Shown here piece by piece: positions 43,317 to 54,659 of a stretch of 64,000 nt of DNA. The position numbers and the translations under genes were made by a program. The stretch is from contig CAJNDS010002662.1 of the NCBI GenBank assembly GCA_905221605.1, forward strand, positions 104,001-168,000, written 5' to 3'. Each line of letters opens with the position of its first letter. Within the stretch, counting starts at the first letter, position 1. This stretch comes from Symbiodinium natans (taxonomy: Eukaryota; Sar; Dinophyceae; Suessiales; Symbiodiniaceae). The notes under the pieces are model-generated. The model did not search any database. It had not been told where the DNA came from and worked only from the letters and a program-made list of their open reading frames with translations.

Positions 43317-44340
43317 AGCCTGATCACCTTGGGAAGACTTGCTCAGGCTAGCGCCTTCTGGGGGACTGTCCGCAAAGATGCTTGTGAGGCATGTTTTGGG
43401 GTAACTGATGCCCTGTTGGCACATTATATCCAAGCATCCGATGAAGGTAGATATCATCTTTTGCAATCCCCGACGCGGAACCCGATACACCGTGGAGAAG
43501 GCACAAACAGCTTGCAGAAGCAGGCGAGGTTGCAGGTCCCAGCCATCGTTTTGCCATGGAAGGTGGTCTCCGTCATCGCCAACAGTGGTCGGCACATAGC
43601 CTCAGTGGCAAGTGCTGAAATCCTGGCCCTCAGAGGAACTGAAGATCTGCTCAGGCTGAGGCTCTCCTTGGGTGTCAGCGTTCCAGCCGGGCCCCTGAAG
43701 CTTGTGGACTACCACTTTTGAATCCAGTCAAAGTTACCACCCCACCCTGTAACCTTGAGGCACCAAGTGTGGTCTCAGCAGCCTAGCGGCGTAGTGTTTG
43801 TCATTGAGCTAGTGGAGCATGAAATTACTTAGAGTTTCAGGGCAGAGGAGGTTGGGGTAGCAGGAATTGTCTGCAAGCTTTCGCCATCGTTTCAGCTTCC
43901 CATTTGCCGCGTGGGACGTTTGATTTGACACAATCCCCCACGCTGAGACGAACCGTTTCCAGAAGTTCCTCTCCAGAGCCGATTCGGTTGCCGGTGAGAT
44001 GGAAGGTGCTTGCCATCACTTGCACTGGAGCACGTGGCTTTTATGTGGTATGTCCCTTCCAAAGACCAAGCTCTCCCAGCTTTCTCCCCAGCTCTCAGCT
44101 TTGTCGCCAATGCCAGATGGGGAAGACGAGCCGCTGACCTTGCCCGAAGTGGAAGAGGAGCACTGTTCGGTGCTTGCCTTAAACGCGCGAGAGACTGCGC
44201 TCAAGGGCTGGTGGACGGCTGTTTCGACTTGCTGCAAGCACAGGCTTGGCGTGCAGAGTGGGACAAGGCTGACATCGAACTGGTCCCTTCCTCAGCTGCA
44301 TCGGGTGCAGACAGGGCCAAACTGCGATGCTGTGTAGGTA
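43317..44340 (+). CDS. Probable further exons of the preceding gene
   Basis: Two blocks look protein-coding on the same strand. At 43317-43460, after a plausible acceptor (GTGCGCAG|ATCC), the frame reads LITLGRLAQASAFWGTVRKD then ACEACFGVTDALLAHYI. At about 44040-44340 it reads FSPALSFVANARWGRRAADL and LKRARDCAQGLVDGCFDLLQ, then RAEWDKADIELVPSS. They may be exons of the 41807 gene or of a separate one. Exact limits are not resolved, and no domain is recognised. Confidence 0.4.
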
Positions 44341-44486
44341 GGGCGTGCTATGTTGTGGCTGCAAGCTTCGTTGTTTTTGGGCTTGGTTAAAGTCTGCTCG
44401 GGATCAATTTTTGTTGTTGCGGCTTTGGGGTTTGTGTCAGGATGTCAGGGTTGCCGTTCGCCATCAGAGCCTTGTAATGCCAGCAG

Positions 44487-47400
44487 ATGGTCGCAGCTGC
44501 CTCAAGGAGGTCTAGCGCTGGCCTGGGTGGCCCTGCTTCCAGCCATGGCAAGGTCACGGCAACCCTGAGATGCATGAGCCGGAGCATAATTGACAGGCTG
44601 CTAGACACGCAGAACACGCAGGAGACTCTGCGAGATGACGACTTTGCGGAAACTCAGTGTGACTCCACGCAGGCAGATTCTGATGAGGTGTGCCCCGCCA
44701 AGCTTCGGATCGATGACGCGACATCCAACGACGGTGACGGGCGGGACATATGCACCACAGATGAGGATGTGGAAACCACGGCAAGTGAGGGTGAGGAGAA
44801 AGAGAACCCCAAGCCTGAGAGCGTGCACATGGCAGAGGCCGACATTGCTGCCGGGTGCAATGCTGAGCCTGCTGTGAACGACCCCAGACAAGATCTGGAG
44901 CTGTGCTTGCGAAAGCTGGGTGGCCTGAATGAAAGCTGTCCCCTTCACCCCCCGCCTCCGCGTAGCTTTGCGAGGCAAGCTGAGGCTATCCGCTACCTGG
45001 AAGGTCTCCTTGCTCAGAGCACTTACCAGTTGCATCACCTTGGCCTCTTTTCCCGTGAGTTTTCTTCCTCGGGCTGCCGGCGCTTCCTTGTCGATACAAA
45101 GGTGGGCTTTGCGCTTGCCTCTGCGCCCAGAGATACTGGCCGACTGGCACAACAACATTTGTACGAAGTATTGATGGAGAAGCAGCCTTGCTGGTTGTAC
45201 TTCGACTTGGAGTTCCCCAGATGTGTAAATCCTAATCTTGACCCGGGCAAAGTCATCTCGGCGTTCTATGGTTTGTTGAACGAATTTTGCCACGCAACCC
45301 TTGGACTGACCTTGGATGATGAGTTCTTGTTCGAGCTTGATTCGACCACGGAGGAGAAGTTCTCCAAGCACGTAATAGCCAAGCGCTTGCGGCCCTTGCA
45401 GCTCGTTGGAACAGCCAGCCAGTGCAAGAGCCAGCCACTGGCTTTCCCCAGCAATGCTCAAGCGGGATACTTCGTTAAGAAGTTTATGGATTTTGTGCGG
45501 GAACAGCGTGCGGCCGCTGGTCTTGAATAGCCGAGGTGCATGACGCTATATTACGCTGTGACATGTTCTGAAGCAGAGTGGAGCCCAACATGCCGAGGCA
45601 CAGCGTTCTGCTGCCGCCTTGCTTTTTGCCAGGGCGAAGCCTAAGAAGCAGAAGGAGAATCGCAAGGCCACGGCGGATCCGACCGGGGAGAATCTTGCCA
45701 CTGCCTTCTCAAGATCGAATGTGCAGGCTGGTGATAGTTTTGAGTGCCAGCCGAAGCCCAGGAATGCGTCGGCAGACGAAGCTGCGGGATCACCTGGGAC
45801 ACCGGAGGTTTCAGTTGTTGACGAGTCCGTGTTCCTTCCCCGCGTTTACAGTCACACCAGGTGCAGTCTCGATGACCGGTAGAAGCGGCTCTTGAGTGCA
45901 GGTACACGCGCAATCGCTGCTTTCGAGTCTTGTTCAGCTCCAAGCTTCTTGGCTGCGACTTCAGTTTTCAGAGTTTTCAGGTTTGCACCCAAATGTCAGA
46001 ACTGCGGCTGTCAGGTTCGGCAAGCGACGGCCGCTGCTCCCAACTTGGAACGATGTCCCGGCAGTGGCACTCTTTGACAGCCTGGTAGCTGGTGTTCCGG
46101 AAGGCACGCCTCTATTCAGGCTGGGCTTGACAAATTTTCCGCCTGCTCTACGCAAGCCAACTCAGTAAAGCGGATCTGGAATCTGGAAGAGAGCCTGCGC
46201 GAGAGGCACCCCATGATCCCCTGTGACTTGCAGCACAAAGATCTTCGACGAAGCTGCGTCAACACAGCAGAGAGGCCTGTGCGGTCGAGGCTCACCTCAG
46301 ATGACGCTCCCTGGTTCGCACTTGGTGGGCTTAGCCGGGAGACACGAGGGGGTAGTAGGTGAAGAAGGCTCTGATTACGATCTGGCTAGCCCACTGCCCT
46401 GGCTCTTGCCGGGCTTCACAGGCAGCATCTACTTCCCCTTGGTACGTGTTCTCTGCTGAGCGCATGGGTGGTCCGAGCTTGAAAGATGAAATGTAGAAGC
46501 CGCATCTCTGCATGGGCATGAACTGATTCGCTGGCCCGGAAACCGCAACCGAAGGTTAAGGAGATCGGAATCATGGACAAATGGGTACCTGCCTGACGGA
46601 TGCGTCCTACCAAAACAACTGCAAAACACCCTCAAAGGCCCACGGGGCTTGATTTTCAGAATTCTTAAGTGAGGTGAGGGAGCTGCCGCTTTCCGAGAAT
46701 GCGGCGCTTCTCCAGTATCTCAACTGAAGTTTCGGGGGTTGGTCTTACACCAGTGCACAGCTGGGGAAGCCGGGCGCTTCAAAGTCTGGGTGGACACGAG
46801 GCTCACACCACGTACGTAGCAGCAGTATGGCATGTAGAATGCCGTTATAAGAGAAGTCAGACCAATATAGAACAGCGAGAAGTCGACAGACAACTGCGCA
46901 AACAGCAGCCTCCGATAGACCTTGCTCTACTGTATGAGGTATCTCATCGAGCTGTGGGACGATGTGCGCAGCAAGAACGAGCCTTACCAAGCCTTCGCAA
47001 ATCCAACCCGCGTACAGCGAAGTCTGTTGATGGGAACTGGAGAGTACATGGTTGTTTCTTTGGTGAACAACCGCTTCTGCTTCAAGAAGGGGACATCCCA
47101 CAAGTCCAACGGCATTTACTTGGTGATCAACCAGAAGCGGTGGGTGGTGTACCAAAAATGCCATGATGTGGCCGATTGTCCAGACTTCCGCTCCCACGAG
47201 TTTGCGTTGCCTGATGCCAGAGCCTTAACGGCTAGCCGGCTAGCCTACACATATCTGTACCAGACGTTCGTACAGGTTCGCAGTTTGGGAGAAGTTTGTG
47301 TCTCTGCCAATTTCCTGCGCTCATTGTGAGCTGCAGTTGCGAGGCCCTCCGTCCTGAAGGAGCAGTGCCAGATGCAGGTGAAGATGAGCCTGCTGAGGAA

Positions 47401-47727
47401 GATCACGACCCGGTGTCGCAGGACAGGCCCAGTACACAGCATCTGCCTTACTTGGACTTGGCATCTGCTTCGTGCGACTTCTGGGAGGAGTTGATGACGC
47501 AGATCATGGCGACTCCACCTTCGAAGCCTCACGAGCTGTTGACGCCTCCGCGACTTCCGTGCTACAGCAGGCGTGGTCCAAAATTTGCGGGAGACCCGGC
47601 AAGGTCCGTTTTCAACATGCAAACTGGCCGGGTCGAGGAAATCTTGTTTACATTGAATAAGAATCTAGGGTTCCTTAGGATTCCCATGGATTTCCCATCA
47701 AGCCACAACAGTAAATCAGTAAAGTAG
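44487..47727 (+). CDS. PRIMPOL: PrimPol primase-polymerase
   Basis: PrimPol is an archaeo-eukaryotic primase-type enzyme that reprimes DNA synthesis beyond lesions. Exons placed by frame: 44487-45505, 45633-45830, 45902-45943, and from 46015; later exons lie within about 46950-47620. The leader (residues ~30-135) is acidic. The domain starts at FARQAEAIRYLEGLL, then FSREFSSSGCRRFLVDTK. The metal site D-x-E is D240/E242 in YFDLEFPR, and the S-x-H motif is S293-K-H295. Splicing yields DESV-YTRNRCFRVLFSSK-FGKRRPLL, a strand typical of the family. The zinc finger is at about 47070-47180: C-x6-H in NRFCFKKGTSHKSNG, then C-x5-C in YQKCHDVADC. An acidic tail (EDEPAEEDHDP) may match the RPA-binding end of other PrimPols. 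Exons between 46150 and 46950 and the 3' end are not resolved. Introns: 45506-45632 (GC), 45831-45901 (GT) and 45944-46014 (GC). Confidence 0.9.
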
Positions 47728-48070
47728 TGAAATGAGAAAAGAGTAAAATAGATAGGAAAATCGTGAGTGACATCGTGGCTTGACCTGCGCAGGTCAGTTT
47801 TGAAGATGCAATACAAATATTGAAGAAGAAGAACCTAGTAGCCAGGAGGATATGACAAGCAGCAAAATAGCAAAACTAAAAGAGCGGCGTAGGAACGAAA
47901 TAGTCAACCAGTATAGTAGTAAAAAAAGCACAATAAATTCAAGTAGTTACAGTGAAATAATGAAAAGCCCAAGCCGTGGCTCAACCTGCAAATGTCGGTT
48001 TTCGAGGCGCAAACTGACTTGGTCGAGGAAATCTGCCTAATGAATTTGAATCGAGGAACCCCCTAGTATT
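47570..48070 (+). repeat. Three copies of an A-rich short repeat
   Basis: Copies at about 47575-47690, 47700-47850 and 47855-48070. Each pairs an A-rich head (many TAGTAAA, AGCAAAAT phrases) with a core of the type GGCTCAACCTGCGCAGGT, then TCGGTTTT...GCAAACTGGC, then GGTCGAGGAAATCT and AGAATCTAGG. A fourth copy lies at 49510-49650. The first overlaps the presumed 3' end of the PrimPol gene. Confidence 0.7.
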
Positions 48071-48109
48071 ACCGACTAGGCCTGAATAGTAACACAGTAA
48101 ATAGCAAGA

Positions 48110-48125
48110 CCGTAGCCACCTCAAG
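48110..48125 (+). other. Spliced-leader relic upstream of an intronless gene
   Basis: CCGTAGCCACCTCAAG matches the dinoflagellate spliced leader at both ends: its first nine bases (CCGTAGCCA) and its last six (CTCAAG), with the middle TTTTGG replaced by a single C. It lies 50 bases before the start codon of an intronless gene, which is where a leader acquired by trans-splicing and then fixed by retroposition would be. Confidence 0.6.
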
Positions 48126-48174
48126 TGCTTTCGGAATCGTGCGCCAAGCGTGTCTACCCCCTAGTTTTCGAGCA

Positions 48175-48963
48175 ATGGCTGACGACACGGCTGCGGACGT
48201 TACCTTTGAGGTGTCTCTGCTGAGCGGCACAACCGCCTCCATCGTCTGCCCTGGGGATGCGAGCCTGGGATCCCTGCAGCGGGAGATTTGTGTGAAGCTG
48301 GGCCTACTGAAGGGGGACGAGATGCCCTCCTTGTTCTTCCTCCCCTCTCGAGGGGAAAGCGGCCAAGAACCACTCCAGGAGACGATCACGGCAAGGGAGC
48401 TGGCAAGCCAAAGCATCATCGCCGCAGTAAACGCTGAGCCTGACTGGTGCGCAAACAAGAGCTTCAAAAAGTCCTGGGTTCACGGTCGCCACTGTGGCAA
48501 GGAGGAGGATTCGGAAGACATCGTCGTGAAGCTTCATGCAGGTGGCATCTTCAGCTACCGGGCTCACTACCACAGCCACGATGCCGAGTGCGGGTACAAC
48601 TACGATCAGAAGATCGAAGCGTCGGGCACTTGGCGGCTGAACCGGCGAGCCAAAGAGGACGAGCAGGAGCTCGAAGAGGTAATTTGCCTCGAGGGGACCG
48701 CCACGGAGCAGACCGCCGAACAGCACAGACGCACCGGGTATTACGACGATGATTACGAATCAGGTGGTTCAGGGGACGATGACGACAGCGAGCTTCCAAA
48801 GGACAGGGACGAGACAGTCACTGTCGAGTTCCTTCACAGCATCGCTAAGGCGGATTTGCTCACGCCTGATAAAGGAAGGCACAAACGAGGAGGATGGACG
48901 GTGACCGACTTGCCACCGGAACCGAAACCGGAGACGGACACTGGGGCAACCACCTGTGGATGA
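48175..48963 (+). CDS. Retrogene: protein with N-terminal ubiquitin-like segment
   Basis: An intronless 262-residue frame. The ATG at 48175 is preferred over an in-frame GTG at 48139 because it follows the leader relic by a normal untranslated length. Residues 8-85 (VTFEVSLLSGTTASIVCPGD, GSLQREICVKLGLL, then ITARELASQSIIAAVNA) have the length and pattern of a ubiquitin-like fold, a common N-terminus of dinoflagellate proteins. The middle (~86-170) has WCANKSFKKSWVHGRHCGKE and a run of His/Tyr residues (SYRAHYHSHDAECGYNYD). The C-terminal third is acidic and disordered (YYDDDYESGGSGDDDDSELP). Function unknown. No introns plus the upstream leader relic point to insertion of a processed, trans-spliced mRNA; an intact frame suggests it is still expressed. 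Confidence 0.75.
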   Translation: MADDTAADVTFEVSLLSGTTASIVCPGDASLGSLQREICVKLGLLKGDEMPSLFFLPSRGESGQEPLQETITARELASQSIIAAVNAEPDWCANKSFKKSWVHGRHCGKEEDSEDIVVKLHAGGIFSYRAHYHSHDAECGYNYDQKIEASGTWRLNRRAKEDEQELEEVICLEGTATEQTAEQHRRTGYYDDDYESGGSGDDDDSELPKDRDETVTVEFLHSIAKADLLTPDKGRHKRGGWTVTDLPPEPKPETDTGATTCG

Positions 48964-51304
48964 AGCTCCCTACTGGGCGTGCGAGGTTTCGTGCTGAAGG
49001 CACATCGACATCCTTGCCTGACCGCTGTGGGTTTCTGTGGGGGTTTCCGTACCCTGGAGCTCTGACACTGTGACACGGTACTCCACGGTACTCAGACATG
49101 TACGGAAGTGGGTTCGAAGTTGCCAGTTGTTGACACGCTGAATGCCGCTAAGTTTGGCAGTTGGCGCAATGTACTTTGGCCACGCGATACGATGGCGGTT
49201 CTTTCAAAGAGAACGGCGCCGATCTCTGGGGTCCTCGTAGGTCAGCCCCCAGGGGTGTGTTTAGGAAGGTGCTGTGGCGGGTGTATGGTGTTGCTAAATG
49301 CTGCTTGGAGAGCATGCCTTGGGCACCCTAGACTATGGTGCTAGTTCTGGAGTGCTTCGCTCCTGGAGTTCAGCTCGGTTCGGGAATACTGTGTGATTTG
49401 TATTGTAGGCGTTTGTGCTGGGATGGATGTGTTGAGCAGAGCTGGAGGAAAGTGTGTTTCACGTCTCGATGCTCGAACCAGAATCCTCGCCCGCATTTCG
49501 TGTTTGTATGAGTCGAAATAGCAAAATCGTAATATTGTTTAATCATTAATCGCGGCTCAACCTACGCAGGTAGGTTTGGTGCAAACTGTCGGGGGCGAGG
49601 GCTTCCCATTAAATCTTGCGTAAGAATGTAGGAGTTCTAGTAAAAAATTGGCTAATAAGTCAGGACACACTGTATAAATCGGATATGAATCCAAGAGTCC
49701 CATTGGCACTGTCCCAGCTGCGGCACCATGCTGTGCATCGGACACCACAGTCCCAAGCTTCGCATGTCGCTCGGGGGTAGGCCCTGAACCCTGTGCCCGT
49801 GAAGGCTGCCTTCGAGATCTCGAAGCCCATGCCGGCAAGCCAGCCTGTGCAGGTTGAGCAAGACCTGCTTGGGGCAGCAAAAACCAAGAAGGCCGGGTTG
49901 GACCATGCACCAGAACTGTCAGAACCTTTAAACCAAAACCTGCCAGCTGCCGGCTTAGTCAGGTCGTTGCAGCCTTGCTTGGGGCAATCTCAGCCGGAGC
50001 TCAGCTGCTAAGTTGAATTCAAGAGTGTCGAGTAGCAGCTGCATGTGCGCCTACCATGCCTTCTCGTAGGAAAAGCTAGGTTCGCGTGTTTCCCGTTCGG
50101 TACGACAGCAGAAATGGCACCACAGAAAAATCGAGGCCTCAGCATTCAAGTCACATGTTATGGCTAGAGTTCGTGGCTGTTATCTTGCCATAGCAACATG
50201 GACGTTCTGCATGTGCAGGTGTAGCGACACAAACGATAGCCTATTGGTTGAAGGATGCCAGGACAACAGTCGCGACCGCCGTTTAAGATCTGCACGTGCG
50301 TATCCTCATAGACTCATAGAGGTGTGAATCCAGTTTTCCCCGCACCATCTTCACATCACTGTTGCGAGCTCCTTGTCAACATTGACCAAAAGCGAAGGAC
50401 ACTCATTGGCGGAGTCGCATGCAAACTACTGCAGGATACCATCTTCTTCACTACTTTAGATTATACGGTATAGCATTTGTGAGATTTTGCGCAACCAGAT
50501 CTGGTCCGCGCATGAAATTTGCATTGCCTTCTTTTTGAGCACGTCCTGTTCATGATGCACATGTTGCATCGTATATGCCTACAACTTTGAATATCCGGAG
50601 TTTTGAGCCGTTTTGCTTCGTCGTGCTAAGGCGATGCGAATGATGCGAGTCCCACAACTCCACCATGCATTTGGTGAAGCTGGCAGAATCCACCAGAAGC
50701 ATTCGAGCGTCGTCCCATATTGTAGACTGTATCGCAACAAGCAGCGGAGATGAGAACGCTTCGTCTGGAATCTGCGCAAAGTAGGTGTTTCGACTAATGT
50801 CTAGCAAAGCGGCATGTACAGCATGCCTGCCGAATGTTTGGCAGACTCGACTTCTGCTGGCTGTGCTTGAAGATGGGCAGCTGTGGCAGCTTCTGCGTCG
50901 CCATTGACACACCTGCGGTGCAGTCCGATGTTTGAAACGCCACCGTGCAGGCTGGCACGCGCAAAGCGGCTCGATTCCAACGGGCTGTGAGGCCAGTGCG
51001 ATGCCAACCCTACAGCTTTGTGCGACAAGTTGGTTTCCATGGGAGGTAACCTTCCTAGAAAAGCGCGACTGTTCATTCGGCAGAAGAGTTTGGGCTTTTC
51101 GATACAGGGGCCGGACCCGGGCTTACCACCGACCAGTTGTTGAAAGCACAGTCCTACTTGTCTACCCCTAGACTACAAACGTGATCAATGTGCGAACTGC
51201 ATCATAAACGCAAAGGGGTGTCTTTGTTGCTGCTTCTGATGCAAAACTCGCGTGCGCAGTGCAGAGTTTATTGTTTCTTCACCCTTCCGACTCTTTCCTG
51301 TCAC
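48964..51304. other. Intergenic; one short repeat copy
   Basis: Holds the fourth copy of the A-rich short repeat at 49510-49650. A + frame at 49793-50011 starts VKAAFEISKPMPASQPVQVE and could be an exon, but has no other support. A minus frame at 50550-50912 is unrecognised. The remainder shows no feature. Confidence 0.4.
49510..49650 (+). repeat. A-rich short repeat, fourth copy
   Basis: AATAGCAAAATCGTAATATT followed by CGGCTCAACCTACGCAGGTA and GCAAACTGTCGGGGGCGAGG, the same order of phrases as in the three copies at 47570-48070, about 1.5 kb away. Confidence 0.7.
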
Positions 51305-52017
51305 AGGCTGTTTCGATTTCACCAAGTCTCCCGAGACGAGGCGGTGGGAATTGGAGGCTCGGCGTCCGTTCGAGCGCCATACTGTGCCCCCCGAAATCTG
51401 CCCCCCCGCGATTCGGAGAGGGCAAAAACGACTGAGGTCGGAAAAAGACCAAAGTGCATTCGCTTGTACGCAGGGCTCTGAGAGGTGTGTGAAGGGAAAC
51501 GATGGAGCATTGCCGAGCTTTATTGCCGAGCTCTCAGCGTCACTTCCATATGCCAGAGGGGATGCTTCAGGTGCTTTGTTCAAGAACCTCCTGCAAGACC
51601 TATGCTGGGACAGTTCTGGCGCCTTCAGCTTAGAACCGCCTGTGTCGGCAATGATAGCAGGATATAGCAGGCTTTTAGAAGGCCGCAAGCCTTGCAAAAC
51701 CATAGGACAGACCTTCCTCGATCGTGACTTCCCGCGTGCTGGCCACTCTCCAAGACATCCTAGACAGAGACAAGCACATGCGCAGAAGAAAGATCGACGA
51801 TGCAGTCAGCCAGGTTCACGACCCACGAACTCCCCCAGTGGTGAGGATAGAGCCAAAGGTGCGACGCTGCACTTTCAGCTCGAAGTCTGCAGCACAGCTT
51901 TTTTTGGGCGCAGCGGTTTCTGGTTGTGCAGGTCCCTCCCGATTGCCATCGAATGCGCTTCAACGCAGCCCTAGGCCAGATCCATATCATGTGATAGTTC
52001 GATTCACTGTCTGCTGA
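51305..52017 (+). CDS. Possible multi-exon gene of unknown function
   Basis: After an acceptor-like site (TCCTGTCACAG|GCTG) the frame reads CFDFTKSPETRRWELEARRP. It stays protein-like through GNDGALPSFIAELSASLPYA and LFKNLLQDLCWDSSGAFSLE to about 51690. From about 51724 a second frame reads VLATLQDILDRDKHMRRRKI then DDAVSQVHDPRTPPVV. A frame change between them implies an intron or a break. No domain is recognised, and neither start nor stop is defended. Confidence 0.35.
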
Positions 52018-54659
52018 TCCAGGTTGGAGATGGCACAGGTTTACACTTTCACCTGGCAAGGCCGTCGTAGCTGCTGTGAGCTTCCTGGTGCCCCTCCCGA
52101 GTGATGTCCAGGTCCAGATTCTAGTCCAAGGGCCAATCCTTGTCTCACAGGCCGCAGAGCAGTCGCATGCTGTTGCTGCGGCATCACGTATCATCGCCAT
52201 GCCACTTCTTGGCTTCGTGCAGACTTCCGGTGCTGGTCGATGCCGTAGTGGGGCTCCTTCACGCAGCCTCCAAGAGGCACCAGAGTGGAAATTGACGAGA
52301 CGAATACTGTAGGGCAACGTTGTCGGTCCAGCCGGCCGAGACGATACATTCGAGCTGCAAGGCGCAGCTGCACGGTGACACAGTAAACCAGCCGTCGGGC
52401 GCTCAGAAGCGAAAGAAGTTTCCGACATTTTCCAAGAAGTTGGCGACAGCTGGTGGCTGGATGTGGCCCGCCGAGGCCCAAGTTCATCATACCGACCAAC
52501 GACGGTGAAGATGGCGTTGAGTCCTCAGCGTTCTTAGAGTCCTCAGAATCCTCAATCCGCAACGTTGCTCATTCAAATACCAGCACATGGAATTCAGTGC
52601 AGGCATCTAGGCTTTCCACTTCGGATGTTCTAGCTTTCATGATCTTTCATGCTGCAATAGGGCGTTTGCACCAACACGTCACATGGCTGCTCAATTTGAG
52701 GTGGAAGTCAAGGCGAAGCCCGCAGCTCAGTTTTTGACGGTGCCGCTGCCATGGGGATGCCATGCAAATTGCCGATGTGGACGGAGTGCATTCTTCGATG
52801 AAGGCCATGGCATGAGGTTCAGGTCCAGTATGCGCTGCCCAAGTCTCAGCTGGGCTCAGCTTTGCGCAGTGTGATCTTGCAGGGTGACATCGCGGTGTAA
52901 CGTCGCAGCCTGCAGAACAGCCCTAGGACTGATCTGGGTCGACCAGATGGCCCGAAGCCCAGGTTTGCCAGACATGCGGAGAGACCTTGTTGAGCAACGG
53001 AGGCAGCACGGGCGGCTTCTACGGCCTGATGAGACGAACGCGTTTCATCAAGCTGGAGGCTGGTGGTCCCGATGCAGAGATTAGGGGTGTGGGAGGTTTG
53101 CCCACCTCCGCGAGGTCTTGCGGAGACTCTTCGCGGAGGACCCCGAGGGGGTGTACCGCCCCGGGCTGGAAGGCCAGGTGCGATGGAGAGTTCCTTTTGG
53201 GCCAGACGTCGTTTCAAGACTGGCAGTTGGCTACTGCAGGTGATTTCCGAGATGAGACACTGACCCAGCCCCTGCACAATGCCTTAGCGCCATGCTCCTA
53301 AAACTTCAAAATAAGGCCTGAAATTCAGCTTGTGCTCCTCCTCTCCAAGAAGAGCATGTTGTTTAGCCTTCACAGGCAAAGGGAGCAATGCAAAAGACTC
53401 ACGCTGACCTCAGGTCCTTGGAGTCTGCTCCCAGACCTCCTGGATGGAACCCAGGCCTTGGTTGCTTTTTGCTCCCCCAGAAGAAGAAAAAGAAGAAGAA
53501 GAAGAAGAAGAGGAGGAGGAGGAGGAGGAGGAGGAGGAGGAGGAGGAGGAGGAGGAGGAGGAGGAGGAGGAGGAGGAGGAGGAGGAGAGAGAGATAAACA
53601 AAAAGAGTCTAGACTCTCAAACTCTCGTCTACTCTGAGTCTCTGGAGGCGATGATGCAGACCTTCACGTGCTGGAAGCAGATTCCACAATGCGCACGTTG
53701 CAGCCTCAGGGGGCCGAAGGGTAGAAAATCGAAGATAACTCCAAGAAGCTCCAAGCTCCAAGAAAAGTGTCTCGAGATGTCTCGAGTAAGCGTGTAAGTC
53801 TCAGTGTGCTACGAGAGGGCTATCTGGAATAGAGTTGCCAATGGCGGAATTTGTGATCCAGGCGCATGTTGCTCCAGTACGAGAAGAATGAGCTGAAGCG
53901 GGTGTGGAGCCTCAAAAACTTTCAACGAAATCACAAGAAGAACAGACTTTTGGGGAACCCTTCTTGCTCGGCTGGACGGAAGCGGTTGCCGAGGACATCT
54001 TGTTTCTGATGGGCCGTGGGGCTCCCACAAGTGCGCGGTTTCTTTGTGCAATCCCTTAAGGCTTCACGTCGAAGCCCAGCGAATTGTCAGACTGCAAGGG
54101 TTGTTTGTATATTTTCTGGGACTCCAGCTATCAGGATTTGAACAGCGTGAAGGTCGTCTTCAGGTGCCGGCCGAAGCCCAAGTCTTCTCCTTGCCAGTAC
54201 CTTGCTCTCCAAGCAATGCCAGCTTCTGCAGGGCAGTAGCAGCTCTGAAGATATCCTAGCCGCGCACCAAGCTGGTTGCAATTCAATTAAGAACTGCCTG
54301 GATGTTCGACCCAAGCCTTGAAATGCTTGCCAGAACGTTGAGGTCGAGACGATGACAGTGCATGAAGCCATGTCAAGGTGCCACACGTTGCCAGTCCCAC
54401 AGCTTTTGGGCCTGTTTCGCGTGTCGCAAATTCACCCCCGTGTTCACTGTGACCACTTCCGAGGCGTGGCTGCGCTGGCTTCTGTTTTCAAGGCAATGGG
54501 CCTGCTTTTCCAACATGGCAGCATTCGCATGTACTCGTGGAGTTCGCCTAGGATAGACGGTGCTGAGGTGACATGACGGAATCCGCAGTGAAAATTCATT
54601 TCAAAGGCGCTGCAGCACTTGCACCTCCTTTCAACTAAGGGGCCGTTCACAATTCTACA
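52018..54659. other. No firmly supported gene; scattered possible exons
   Basis: Short protein-like blocks on the + strand: FLVPLPSDVQVQILVQGPIL (about 52080), QFEVEVKAKPAAQFLTVPLP (about 52690), GGSTGGFYGLMRRTRFIKLE (about 53000) and LPVPQLLGLFRVSQ (about 54385). They could be exons of one or more interrupted genes. A 143-codon minus frame at 52846-53277 competes with the third. Evidence is too thin to call a gene. The GAA/GGA repeat is listed separately. Confidence 0.35.
53480..53588 (+). repeat. (GAA)n then (GGA)n purine tract
   Basis: About 30 bases of GAA triplets pass into about 78 bases of GGA triplets. All three frames on each strand are open (polyGlu, polyArg, polyGly, polySer), which explains the repetitive frames here. 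Confidence 0.97.

Noticed and set aside
44601-45461. A 286-codon minus-strand frame
   Set aside because: It lies antisense to the PrimPol first exon, whose metal-binding and S-x-H motifs are clear. The antisense product has no family resemblance.
48304-48726. A 140-codon minus-strand frame opposite the retrogene
   Set aside because: The sense frame has a leader relic, a start codon in context and a ubiquitin-like pattern. The antisense frame has none of these.
52846-53277. A 143-codon minus-strand frame
   Set aside because: Pro/Arg/Gly content follows local GC richness, no family resemblance is seen, and all supported genes nearby are on the + strand.
53332-53797. PolyGlu, polyGly and polyArg frames
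   Set aside because: By-product of the GAA/GGA tract at 53480-53588.
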